The position numbers were made by a program, and so were the translations under genes. A stretch of 64,000 nucleotides of DNA from the NCBI RefSeq assembly GCF_009932395.1, contig NZ_LSRS01000005.1:391342-455341 (forward strand), in the 5' to 3' direction. This document shows, one piece after another, positions 55,875-63,949 of this stretch. The DNA comes from Sporotomaculum syntrophicum. GTDB lineage: Bacteria; Bacillota; Desulfotomaculia; Desulfotomaculales; Desulfallaceae. A model generated the notes under the pieces. The model was not told where the DNA came from and made no database searches. It was given only the letters and a program-made list of their open reading frames with translations. Positions within the stretch are counted from its first letter, which is position 1, and every line of letters begins with the position of its first letter.

Positions 55875-56300
55875 ATGAAAAAATAATGTATTTGCACCTC
55901 ATCCAGATGATGATTTATTAGGGTGCGGCGGAAGTATTGCAAAACATGTTAGCAGGGTCATACAGTAATTACCGTTTATATGACATCAGGTGAAGCGGGG
56001 AGTCTCACCTACTCTAACTATGATTTCAAGAGTGTCAGGGTCTGCCCTGGGAAGTTAAAATCATACTGGCTTATGAGAATATGGACCCCATTGCAGAATG
56101 TGTCTTATGCAGAAGATATAACGCACTATATAGAACAAAAAAATAAATGCTTTGCGATTACATGCTTCCCAGCTTGAAGATATCCAATTTGATGAAGCCA
56201 TAAGGGCTCTTAATTACATCGAGGGATTATGGGTGGTAAAGGGCAATACTGTGAGTGTATCCAGGTATTGAAAGCCGAACTGAGATGTTTTCACTTTTAA
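55875..56300 (+). pseudogene. Decayed PIG-L (LmbE-like) deacetylase gene
   Basis: A start region with ribosome-binding site GAGAAGG is followed, in a shifted frame, by VFAPHPDDDLLGCGGSIAKH, the zinc-binding motif of PIG-L deacetylases. A further frameshift after SRG continues as TVITVYMTSGEAGS, then more shifts, and a C-terminal part near 56138 (IEQKINALRLHASQLEDI in broken frame). At least three frame changes. It lies directly upstream of a glycosyltransferase, as often seen for GT/deacetylase pairs. Confidence 0.75.
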
Positions 56301-56319
56301 TGACAGGAGTTTATTAAAA

Positions 56320-57369
56320 ATGGACCGCATATTAATGGTCACTCCCTATTTACATAGCCAGCGCGGCAATAGCGTAACGGCAACCCGGCTATTTACCGGT
56401 CTTAGACGTAAGGGCTATGCGATAGATTTAATCTCTATGGATGAGCCGGATTGGGAATTTCAGCTTGATTGCTGCTTTGACATTAATTGTTATAGCCTAG
56501 TTCACGGGTATCATGCACGGCAATTTTCAAGGGTAGTAAATCATCCACTAATAAAAAATATTCCGATACTATTAACCACCACCGGTACCGATATTAATTG
56601 CGATTTATTGGGCCCCCTTAGCAAGCAAACACTAGAGACTATGTTTCTAGCGAGCAAGATAGTTGTCTTTAATCCCCATCTGGGAAAGCAGATCACAGCC
56701 ATAGAACCCCGCCTACAGTCCCGCCAGGTGGTTATTCCCCAGGGTGTTGAACTGCCTTCGGCACCGTTGGTTACACGACATCAACTGGGTTTATCTTTGT
56801 ATGAGACAGTATTTGTATTGCCCAGTGGTTTAAGGCCAATAAAAAATATTGATTTAGCTCTGGATGGTCTTGAAATTGTTTACCAACAATATCCTCATTT
56901 ACGTTTGCTCATCGTGGGGGCTGCCATCGATGTTAATTATACAGCACATCTAAAATCGCGCCTGAGCACATTAAACTGGGCTCATTATTTTGGTGAAATA
57001 CCGCACCAAAAAATGAAGGGCATTCTGCAGATCGCAGATATTGTTCTTAATACTTCCCATGCGGAGGGACAGCCTCAGGGAGCTCTTGAAGCCATGTATT
57101 TGGGGAAACCTTGTATTTTAACAGCTGTCCCCGGTAACCTGGATATTATCATGAACGGCATCCAGGGCTACTATATTAATTCTCCAGCAGAGCTGGCGGC
57201 AGCGGCTTTAAAATTAATACAAAATCCTTCTCTTCGATATGCTATGGGTAACCAGGCCCGTCAATTAATAACAAAAAAATATGCTGTGGAGTTGGAGATA
57301 AATGCTTACGACCGTCTATATAAAACGCTAAATATCCAACCATTGCCTGAATATACTACCTTATCGTGA
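56320..57369 (+). CDS. GT4-type glycosyltransferase (GLT1D1/SenB-like clade)
   Basis: 349 residues. N-terminal RGNSVTATRLFTGLRRKGY, TTGTDINCDLLG near 90, then LPSGLRPIKNIDLALDGLE near 170, HYFGEIPHQKM near 222 and NTSHAEGQPQGALEAM near 245 with the E(x7)E-type donor site. This combination resembles GLT1D1 and SenB-type glycosyltransferases; I judge this by eye. It probably uses a nucleotide sugar, and the acceptor is unknown. AGGAG lies 12 nt before the ATG. The broken PIG-L gene precedes it. Confidence 0.75.
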   Translation: MDRILMVTPYLHSQRGNSVTATRLFTGLRRKGYAIDLISMDEPDWEFQLDCCFDINCYSLVHGYHARQFSRVVNHPLIKNIPILLTTTGTDINCDLLGPLSKQTLETMFLASKIVVFNPHLGKQITAIEPRLQSRQVVIPQGVELPSAPLVTRHQLGLSLYETVFVLPSGLRPIKNIDLALDGLEIVYQQYPHLRLLIVGAAIDVNYTAHLKSRLSTLNWAHYFGEIPHQKMKGILQIADIVLNTSHAEGQPQGALEAMYLGKPCILTAVPGNLDIIMNGIQGYYINSPAELAAAALKLIQNPSLRYAMGNQARQLITKKYAVELEINAYDRLYKTLNIQPLPEYTTLS

Positions 57370-57511
57370 TTAATCAAAGCAAAGGCAGTAGCGGCATATT
57401 ATGTGAATGCTATCACCTAATTTCTTGTTTTACCTTGCCCAGATAGAACTATCAGACATCAGGCCGGGGCAAAATTTAAGGGTGGGGTATTTAAGGTTGA
57501 AGAAAAGTAAA

Positions 57512-57820
57512 TTACTTGGCTGAGGTTTGTGCTTTGTACAATTCCATAATGGCAAATATTACTTCCTCTTTTTGAACATCCCTGGGCAGGTCAATCTCTA
57601 ATTCCTCCGCTAGTTCCTTGAGCTCCTTAAGCTCCATGTCATCCAGGTTGTACTCTACTTCCACTTCGTTATCAAGGAAGAAAGATATGGTATGGGCGAG
57701 TATTTCATCACGTACAGGGGCGGAGTCAAGCATCAGATTGCTGTTCAGTAAAAGTTCTTGCCTCACTTCTCTGACCAGCTTTTCAATGGCTTCTAATTTT
57801 TCCAGGATATTGTTCCGCAT
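57512..57820 (-). CDS. Hypothetical acidic helical protein (102 aa)
   Basis: ATG at 57820, 10 nt after GGGGGG. Helical, Glu/Leu-rich: ILEKLEAIEKLVREVRQELLL at the N-terminus, then DMELKELKELAEELEIDLP. The final part (ELEIDLPRDVQKEEVIFAIMELYK) resembles a SAP-like helix pair, but I would not name it. No cysteine. Single gene. Confidence 0.6.
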   Translation of the reverse strand: MRNNILEKLEAIEKLVREVRQELLLNSNLMLDSAPVRDEILAHTISFFLDNEVEVEYNLDDMELKELKELAEELEIDLPRDVQKEEVIFAIMELYKAQTSAK

Positions 57821-57985
57821 TACACATGTACCCCCCTTATATTCATCATCTGAGCTAATTGTTATGTCCGCGTTATGCATAGAAATATTCTAAATCTAAC
57901 ATGAGAATCCTTTGCAGCAGCATAAAATTTACGGTATTTGAATAAGAAATAGCCGTCGGTTAAGACGGCCATTGTCGTCATGCTC

Positions 57986-58126
57986 CTATTTCCTCCCAGC
58001 AATAACCCGGAGCGAATCGGCAATATCTTTAGCATAATAGATAAACGGGGCGGTTAAAGCTATAGTCGCAAGGGTTAGCATGGCTAAATCAGCATTTTGG
58101 CGCAGGTTATATTTATCATAGAACAA
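57986..58126 (-). CDS. Small single-pass membrane protein (46 aa)
   Basis: TTG start 8 nt after AAGGAGG. 46 residues: a charged N-terminus MFYDKYNLRQNAD, a hydrophobic segment LAMLTLATIALTAPFIYYA and a C-terminal KDIADSLRVIAGRK. It is too short for common gene callers. The strong ribosome-binding site and clean membrane-protein layout support it. A GCCGTC/GACGGC hairpin follows at 57951-57968. Function unknown. Confidence 0.6.
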   Translation of the reverse strand: MFYDKYNLRQNADLAMLTLATIALTAPFIYYAKDIADSLRVIAGRK

Positions 58127-58284
58127 GTAAAATACCTCCTTTTTGGCTAGTTTGCTCAGTTTGGCGAAAAAAACACTTAGCTAATGATTAAGAAACCTGA
58201 AATTAACCTTAAACGGCTTTTAGATAAATTTCGCTAAACAAGTTATACTAGCTGCATCACGATTAACAGAAAGGAATTGAATCA

Positions 58285-59180
58285 TATGCCTGATAAAACT
58301 TGACTAAATTTATGCTTGATGTCGGTCTTGCAGCTTTATTTCTGATCTTAATCGAGCCTCAGCGTACCGGTATGGCGTGGCATGAAATTCTAGGCTTAAG
58401 CATTGGTTTCTTGTTTACAATGCATGTGCTGCTGAATTGGTCGTGGGTGAAAAAAACTACTCGGAACCTGTTTACCCTGGCTTATAAGACCAAGACTAAG
58501 CTGTGTTATGTATTGAATACCGTTTCATTCATTTGTGTTATAACCATCTATGGACGGGAATTCTATGGACGGGAATTGAAATCTCGCGGGTGCTGTTTGT
58601 CTCGTATTCAGCGGATATGAATCGTAACTTAGTGATCGTGCATAAATAGGTAGCGTACTTCTGTCTCGGGCTATTTGGCGTTCATTTTGCCCTGCACTGG
58701 CGCTTTATTGTACATGCTGTGGGTAAACTGGGCACTGCCCTGAAAATACCAAAATTTGTCATGGTGATGGTAGGTGTGGGAGTCCTGATATTGGTGGCAG
58801 GCTTTCTATATGCTCAAATTGCTGTAAGCTCAACCGAGGATGCTGAGCAAGTCAGGATAGTCAGGGAACCTCTCCTGCAGCGTCACGAACATGGTCACCG
58901 TTATTACTATGCTTACCCCCGGGAAAGCTATGCCAACCGCATACCGGGTGGCCGTGTTCCCGTAGCTGAGTATCCGGCTGAGACAGGTCAGGATAATGGC
59001 GTTTCAGCAGGCACAGGTGACGATGGTGATGGGGTTACTTTTAATGATTTTCTCGCCAATATTTTTTGCGATGGTTGTTCTAATCACTGTTCTCTATTGA
59101 AGCCGAAATGTGGCCAGGGTGCTCGGCAGCAAGAGCTTGCTAAGAGCCGGTATCAACAGCTATATGAAATACAAGGCTAA
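58285..59180 (+). pseudogene. Decayed DUF4405-type membrane protein gene
   Basis: Three reading frames together make one protein. The ATG at 58285 follows AAAGGA but stops after five codons. A shifted frame gives FMLDVGLAALFLILIEPQRT and two helices. A second shift lies near 58545, next to a tandem 15-bp duplication (58548-58577). The continuation LWTGIEISRVLFVSYSADM is interrupted by TAG at 58647-58649, then runs to 59180 with a further helix and a Cys-rich tail CDGCSNHCSLLKPKCG. The intact 3' part might still be translated from GTG 58719, which is unlikely. Confidence 0.75.
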
Positions 59181-59184
59181 ACGA

Positions 59185-59211
59185 AAGGTACCGGTAAAAG
59201 TCCGGTACCTT
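59185..59211. terminator. Convergent terminator between the DUF4405 relic and the selenoprotein
   Basis: AAGGTACCGG / CCGGTACCTT, a 10-bp stem with a 7-nt loop, lying between two convergent genes. Confidence 0.7.
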
Positions 59212-59224
59212 AGTTAACATGAGC

Positions 59225-59530
59225 TTAGTAAGTAAGCAGCCCCTTTACCTCCAGAGTGGGGAATCCCCTCCAGTTACCCAAAGATATTTTCAACCCTTCC
59301 GGGGCAATATTGGCATCCTGCGCAATGTAAACCTTAATGTCGTCAGCCAGCACTTGATCATATTTCTCGGGAACACGCGGTAGGCCTGTAAACACGACAG
59401 GCTCCCGGTTGCAGCTGGCTCAAATGTAAGTTGTTTCTATTTCCACAGTTACGCTGTCGCCTCGTTCGAGAATATAGGCTCTGGCCTGTGCGGTAAATTC
59501 AATTTTGACCGACTCATCGCTTACAGGCAT
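59225..59530 (-). CDS. CC/Se-motif selenoprotein (101 aa, UGA at 59420-59422)
   Basis: ATG at 59530 follows AAGGGGTGG by 6-7 nt. An in-frame TGA at codon 37 gives the motif YI-U-ASCNREP. The frame stays open for 64 further codons to TAA 59225-59227. The upstream part (VKIEFTAQARAYILERGDSV) and downstream part (VYIAQDANIAPEGLKISL) form one continuous HesB-like/CC-Se family pattern, with Sec and Cys three residues apart. A hairpin lies 17 nt after the UGA, and tRNA-Sec is 6 kb away. A plain six-frame ORF search at 60 aa does not show this gene. The role is probably redox or metal binding, but is not known. Confidence 0.8.
59384..59402 (-). promoter_or_regulatory. Candidate SECIS hairpin of the CC/Se selenoprotein
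   Basis: GCCTGT / ACAGGC, a 6-bp stem with loop CGTGTTT on the mRNA, 17 nt after the UGA, the expected position of a bacterial SECIS. Confidence 0.6.
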
Positions 59531-59590
59531 TTTAACCACCCCTTAAGGTTTATTGGTCTTAGTGGCACGGTTATTATATCCTGACATATA

Positions 59591-59906
59591 TCAGCCTGGC
59601 AAGGAATATTTATGGTTCAATTCCTGGCAGACGGTATTGCTTAGCTTATAGACGGTTTCTCCCTTAGCAACGGTTATACTGCCGGTACCACAGCGGGGCA
59701 AAAATGGCCTGTTAATTATTTGCTCTAGGTCTGCAGCTACAAAGGCAGATTAATTCCTCAAACGCGGTGTGCCTGGGCAATTGCGGCCATTGGGGCATAA
59801 CCGGGAAAGTGTGGCCGATAAAGGCCAGGGCACTCTGGACGTCACCGTTAAGCAAACTGACAATACCGGTGGATAAAAACAGCGGATTAATTTGCACGCT
59901 GAGCAA
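59591..59906 (-). pseudogene. Relic of a MetE/URO-D-like methyltransferase with internal deletion
   Basis: The N-terminal frame contains TGIVSLLNGDVQSALAF and PVMPQWPQLPRHTAFEELI, like the SLP...WPQLP start of methionine synthase-like TIM-barrel proteins. A frame change near 59757 leads into a C-terminal frame with RCGTGSITVAKGETVYKL and a stop at 59591. Several hundred codons are missing between them. Identification is by motif only. Confidence 0.5.
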
Positions 59907-59985
59907 CCTCTTTTCTTAACCTAATAACAAGTTCTTTGAGCAGTTGGACGATTATTTCTTCGTACAGGAGATCAGTACTTTTTTC

Positions 59986-60225
59986 TTACACAATTTGCTT
60001 CTGCAGCGGTCTTACGTGAGGAGCCTGTCTGTGGGCTTCTAATGTTTCGTGATCAACATATTTTGCGAAAACAATATCCTTGCGGGATTTTCCGTAGACA
60101 TATATGGGGTTACATCAAACAGCCTTTCTCATGGCATGAGTCTCTTTAGCCAGGTTAATGCACAATTAGCCGGTAAAAATTCCTTCCACCAGTTGGGCTA
60201 CAAGTTTGGCAAACGTAGTGAGCAT
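59986..60225 (-). pseudogene. Relic of an antibiotic-biosynthesis-monooxygenase (ABM) domain gene
   Basis: One frame from ATG 60225 to TAA 59986 has two in-frame stops (TAA after IFTG, TGA after RKAV). Total length (80 codons) and the spacing of MLTTFAKLVAQL and FAKYVDHETLEAHRQAPHV match the about 95-residue ABM/quinol monooxygenase fold without deletion. It has a ribosome-binding-like GAAGG before the ATG. Confidence 0.7.
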
Positions 60226-60774
60226 GAAATAGCCTTCTTAAATAAACTTGTATAAATGGGATAACACAAAGAATGGTCGAACCCCCTGTTTAATATAGTG
60301 ACTTTTTAACCGGTGCAGTACGGGAAGGATGGTCGTACACAAAGGGAGGCACAAAAAAAACTGGCCTGAGCAGCCAGTAAGCAAAGGAGATAGTTTCTGC
60401 AATAAAAAGTTAGGGGATATAATACTTATTATGCCTGGTATGTTAAAAAGGTTATTAAAAAAAATACCACTTTTACCTAGCCATATAGCTGCCAGTAAAA
60501 GGGCACATGAGATTGAGGAAATAAAAATGAGTTTACATGTATAATACGACAAATTACAACATTAGTCAACAATAAAATAGCATTTTGTTATAAAAATGTC
60601 ATCAATATTGGGTAGCCCGTGATACTATTTATGTGTTAAGTATTTCCATGGAAAAATTTTTCTTAATAGACAATCTTCGATATATTTCCTGAAGGAAATT
60701 TGTGTATATGTGTTTAATGAAAAAATAAAAAAGGATATATTTTTTTACACCCTGAGGTAGCCGGACACCGGTTT
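60226..60774. other. Spacer upstream of the histidine kinase
   Basis: About 550 bp. A 71-codon plus-strand frame (60329-60544) lacks a good start and is not convincing. A CTGGC/GCCAG hairpin lies near 60361. The kinase promoter should be in the right-hand half, but I see no clear match. Confidence 0.35.
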
Positions 60775-60801
60775 TTGATACACTCAAAAAAGGCGGGGTT
60801 A

Positions 60802-62232
60802 ATGGATATGAAGCTAATTATAAAGCCGGCGATAAGAATAAGCTTAGTCTATGTTATGATTGGCATTATTTGGGTTGCATTTTCCGACAGCTTGCTGCTC
60901 TATCTGCTGGCCAGCGATATAAAACAACTTACGGTAATGCAAACTTATAAAGGTTGGGTTTATGTGAGCGGTACTGGCTTGTTATTATATTTCCTGTTGC
61001 GACGTGAACTGCGGATTCGCGAACAAAAAGAGGTTTTACTGGAAAATGAAAAAAAGTTTGCCTCTGCCGTGGTGAATACCGCTGGTGCACTGGTTCTGGT
61101 CACTGACAGCGAGGGTAGAATTATTAAGTTTAACCGCGCCTGCGAAAAAATTACCGGTTACTCAGACCACGAGGTAATAGGTGTACATATCTGGAATTTA
61201 TTGCTTGTTTCGGAAGAGGTGGCAGTGTTTCAGCGTGTCTTTGAGGTTTTAAAAACCAGTAAGGAGTCTGTTGAACATGAGGCATGCCTGGTCAATAGAA
61301 ATGGTGACCGGAGGGTGATTGCCTGGTCTAATACCATCCTTTTTGATAACCAGGGTTTGGTGGAGTACATCATCTGTACCGGCATCGACATTACCGAGCG
61401 CAAACAAATCGAGTATGAGCTGAGAAAACACCGTGCCCAACTGGAAGAGCTAGTGACAGAGCGTACTACCGATCTTATTCAAGCCAATGAAAAGCTGAAA
61501 CAGGAAATGACGGAGCGCAAGCGGGCGGAGGAAGCGCGCAAACAAATGGAAAAAGAAATGGTTCGTCTGGAGCAGCTGAACTTGATTGGGGAAATGGCTG
61601 CCGGTATTGCTCACGAAATTAGAAATCCAATGACCACAGTACGCGGTTTTCTGCAGGTATTTCAAAGTAAAGACTCTTTTATGGAATTCAGGGACTACCT
61701 GGAGCTGATGATCAAGGAATTGGATTCGGCCAATTCCATTATTACAGAATTTCTTTACCTGGCTAAAAATAAAGCTGTTGATGTTGAGAAACTGAATCTC
61801 AATACGATTATTGAAACCTTGCTACCGTTGATGCAGGCCGACGCTGCGAACAGCGAGAAATATACTAACCTGGAGCTCACGGATATACCGGACTTATACC
61901 TTAATGAAAAAGAAATGCGCCAGCTGATCTTAAACTTGGTTCGCAATGGCCTGGAAGCTATGTCCCCCGGCGGCAATTTAACTATAAAAACATATTTGGA
62001 AGGCCAAGAGGTTGTCCTGGGCGTGCAGGATCAGGGTACAGGCATCGAACCCGGTTCCTTGGAGAAGTTGGGCACACCTTTTTTTACCACCAAGGATCAA
62101 GGGACAGGTCTGGGGCTGGCGGTTTGCTACAGTATTGCTGCAAGGTACAACGCGGTCATTAAGGTGGACACTAGTCCTTCGGGGACTACTTTTTTTGTCC
62201 GGTTCAGGCGTCCTCAGCAGGCTTTTTTGTAA
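60802..62232 (+). CDS. PAS-domain sensor histidine kinase
   Basis: About 476 residues. Two N-terminal transmembrane helices (around residues 10-32 and 50-70) bracket a short loop, then a PAS domain (about 85-205; TGYSDHEVIGVHIWNLL, GIDITERK), a coiled coil to about 265, and the kinase core: H box MAAGIAHEIRNPMTTVRGFL, N box LNLVRNGLEAM, G1 DQGTGIEP and G2 GTGLGLAVC. This is the KinB/sporulation-kinase type common in Firmicutes. No response regulator is adjacent, which fits the phosphorelay-type orphan kinases feeding Spo0F. The start at 60802 or 60808 is uncertain. Confidence 0.88.
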   Translation: MDMKLIIKPAIRISLVYVMIGIIWVAFSDSLLLYLLASDIKQLTVMQTYKGWVYVSGTGLLLYFLLRRELRIREQKEVLLENEKKFASAVVNTAGALVLVTDSEGRIIKFNRACEKITGYSDHEVIGVHIWNLLLVSEEVAVFQRVFEVLKTSKESVEHEACLVNRNGDRRVIAWSNTILFDNQGLVEYIICTGIDITERKQIEYELRKHRAQLEELVTERTTDLIQANEKLKQEMTERKRAEEARKQMEKEMVRLEQLNLIGEMAAGIAHEIRNPMTTVRGFLQVFQSKDSFMEFRDYLELMIKELDSANSIITEFLYLAKNKAVDVEKLNLNTIIETLLPLMQADAANSEKYTNLELTDIPDLYLNEKEMRQLILNLVRNGLEAMSPGGNLTIKTYLEGQEVVLGVQDQGTGIEPGSLEKLGTPFFTTKDQGTGLGLAVCYSIAARYNAVIKVDTSPSGTTFFVRFRRPQQAFL

Positions 62233-62242
62233 TTCAACAAAA

Positions 62243-62272
62243 CCTCACGCCCAACTGCCTGAGGATTTTTTT
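62243..62272 (+). terminator. Terminator after the histidine kinase
   Basis: CCTCA / TGAGG stem followed by seven T residues, 12 nt after the stop codon. Confidence 0.6.
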
Positions 62273-62797
62273 GTCAACTTTTGCCGTAAATATTTAAGCC
62301 AACGTTACCTTGTTTTCAATCTGGTAAACATATAAGGTTATGAAATACAGAAATTTTAGTAAATACCCGTATTGCTTCGCAGACAAAAAAATCCGGCTTT
62401 CCAGCCGGGAGGAGAGGAGGTAGTTATGGAATTCAGCTAAGAGCTAAGGTTACAACCAGGAAAAGCCTAACAAATAAAAATTTCCGGGTTTTATCCCTGT
62501 AGCTTCTTAATTATTATATTCTACGTGAATTTTATATATCCTCCAAATAATAAAATAATTGAGAAAATTTTTATATTTTTTTATGAGGTCATTTTTTATC
62601 AAACGCTTAAGGCTGAATAAGCGTATACAGGTTTAGTTTAATATGTATACGCTTGGCTTCTCGTTCGGCTGCTGTATTACTAAAATGATTACTTCAGGCT
62701 TTCCGTTCTTTTTGTTTAACAGCCAACCTGTTTATATCGCTGCCCGGTATGCTACAATTTATTGTATAAAACTTGTACCCCGGAAAGGATAATTAAC
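62273..62797. other. Intergenic region with a four-codon ORF
   Basis: An AT-rich 525-bp spacer. It contains a CCGGCT/AGCCGG hairpin (62390-62409), then GGAGGAGAGGAGG and an ATG with only four codons before TAA (62426-62440). No larger gene is seen. Confidence 0.4.
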
Positions 62798-63928
62798 ATG
62801 CATCGAGTGGATATAGTAATTATAGGTGCCGGTGTGGTGGGTCTGGCGGTGGCTGCGGAATTGTCTAACAGTTTGACTGGGCAAGCTATCGTAGTGATGG
62901 AGCGGCACCACAAGTTTGGCATGGAAACCTCGAGTCGGAACAGCGAGGTTATTCATGCCGGGATGTACTATCCTGACGGTAGTCTCAAGGCTAGGTTATG
63001 CGTGGAGGGCAACCGGCTTCTATATCAGTTCTGTAAGGTATGGGGTGTTCCACATAAGCGTTTAGGTAAATTAATCATTGCCCGGACGGCTGAGGAAGTA
63101 CCGGTACTGGAGTCAATTTTAAACCAGGGGCTGGCAAATGGGGTTACCGACCTCGAGCTACTGGAGGCAGGCCAAGTCAGGCAGCTGGAACCGCATGTTG
63201 CAGCGGTAGCTGCAATTTTGTCACCATCGACAGGCGTAATTGACTCCCACGCACTGATGTATCGCCTGGAATACCAGGCCCGCTGTCAGGGGACGATGTT
63301 TGCCTATCGTCATGCAGTGACAATGGTGGAACGGAGTGGCGCCGGTTACCGGTTAACATACCGTGGTCCCGATGGCCAAAGTGACTGGATTTATTGTGAT
63401 TGGTTAATTAATAGTGCAGGTTTATGGGCAGATAAAATCCCTTCCTGGCTGGGGTTGGATGTTGAGCAGGCCGGGTACCGCATCTATCCCTGTAAAGGGG
63501 AATATTTCGGTGTATCCAATGCCAAGTCCGGTCTGGTGAGCAGGCTAATTTATCCACCGCCGCTTAAGGAATTAAAGGGCTTGGGTATTCACGCCACCAA
63601 AGCCTTGGACGGCCGGCTGAGGTTTGGGCCCAGCGCCTTTTATGTGCAGGATTTGGATTACAGTGTTGATGAGGAACATGCCAGTGAATTTTATCGGGCG
63701 ATTAAATCTTACCTGCCCTTTATCGATTTGGCTGACCTGCAGCCAGAAATAGCCGGCATCAGGCCTAAAATCCAGGGGCCCGGGGATCCGGTGCGGGATT
63801 TTGTGGTGCGGCATGAGGTGGAGCATGGACTGGCCGGCTTAATCAACTTAATTGGTATCGAATCGCCGGGCTTGACCTCCTCGCTGAGTTTGGCCGGGAT
63901 GGTTGCTAATATGATTGGAAAGGAATAG
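62798..63928 (+). CDS. FAD-dependent oxidoreductase, L-2-hydroxyglutarate-oxidase (LhgO)-like
   Basis: 376 residues from the ATG at 62798 after AAAGGA. The DAO/GlpD-type FAD domain starts with DIVIIGAGVVGLAVAAEL at 4-21, followed by ERHHKFGMETSSRNSEVIHAGMYY, which is the LhgO signature around the flavin. The body continues to GPSAFYVQDLDYSVDEEH near 277 and ends with IGIESPGLTSSLSLAGMV. It would oxidise a 2-hydroxyacid; substrate and electron acceptor are inferred only. Single gene, terminator at the stop. Confidence 0.85.
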   Translation: MHRVDIVIIGAGVVGLAVAAELSNSLTGQAIVVMERHHKFGMETSSRNSEVIHAGMYYPDGSLKARLCVEGNRLLYQFCKVWGVPHKRLGKLIIARTAEEVPVLESILNQGLANGVTDLELLEAGQVRQLEPHVAAVAAILSPSTGVIDSHALMYRLEYQARCQGTMFAYRHAVTMVERSGAGYRLTYRGPDGQSDWIYCDWLINSAGLWADKIPSWLGLDVEQAGYRIYPCKGEYFGVSNAKSGLVSRLIYPPPLKELKGLGIHATKALDGRLRFGPSAFYVQDLDYSVDEEHASEFYRAIKSYLPFIDLADLQPEIAGIRPKIQGPGDPVRDFVVRHEVEHGLAGLINLIGIESPGLTSSLSLAGMVANMIGKE

Positions 63929-63949
63929 CTTTACCGGCTATTCCTTTTT
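63920..63949 (+). terminator. Terminator of the LhgO-like gene
   Basis: AAGGAATAG / CTATTCCTT hairpin overlapping the stop codon, followed by TTT. Confidence 0.75.

Noticed and set aside
58647-58649. TAG in the DUF4405 gene as a pyrrolysine codon
   Set aside because: Other frameshifts flank it, and pyrrolysine is known mainly from methylamine methyltransferases; decay is simpler.
59986-60225. TGA in the ABM-like frame as selenocysteine
   Set aside because: A TAA lies in the same frame upstream and cannot be recoded this way.
60329-60544. 71-aa plus-strand ORF
   Set aside because: Weak start context, low-complexity lysine-rich composition and no recognisable domain.
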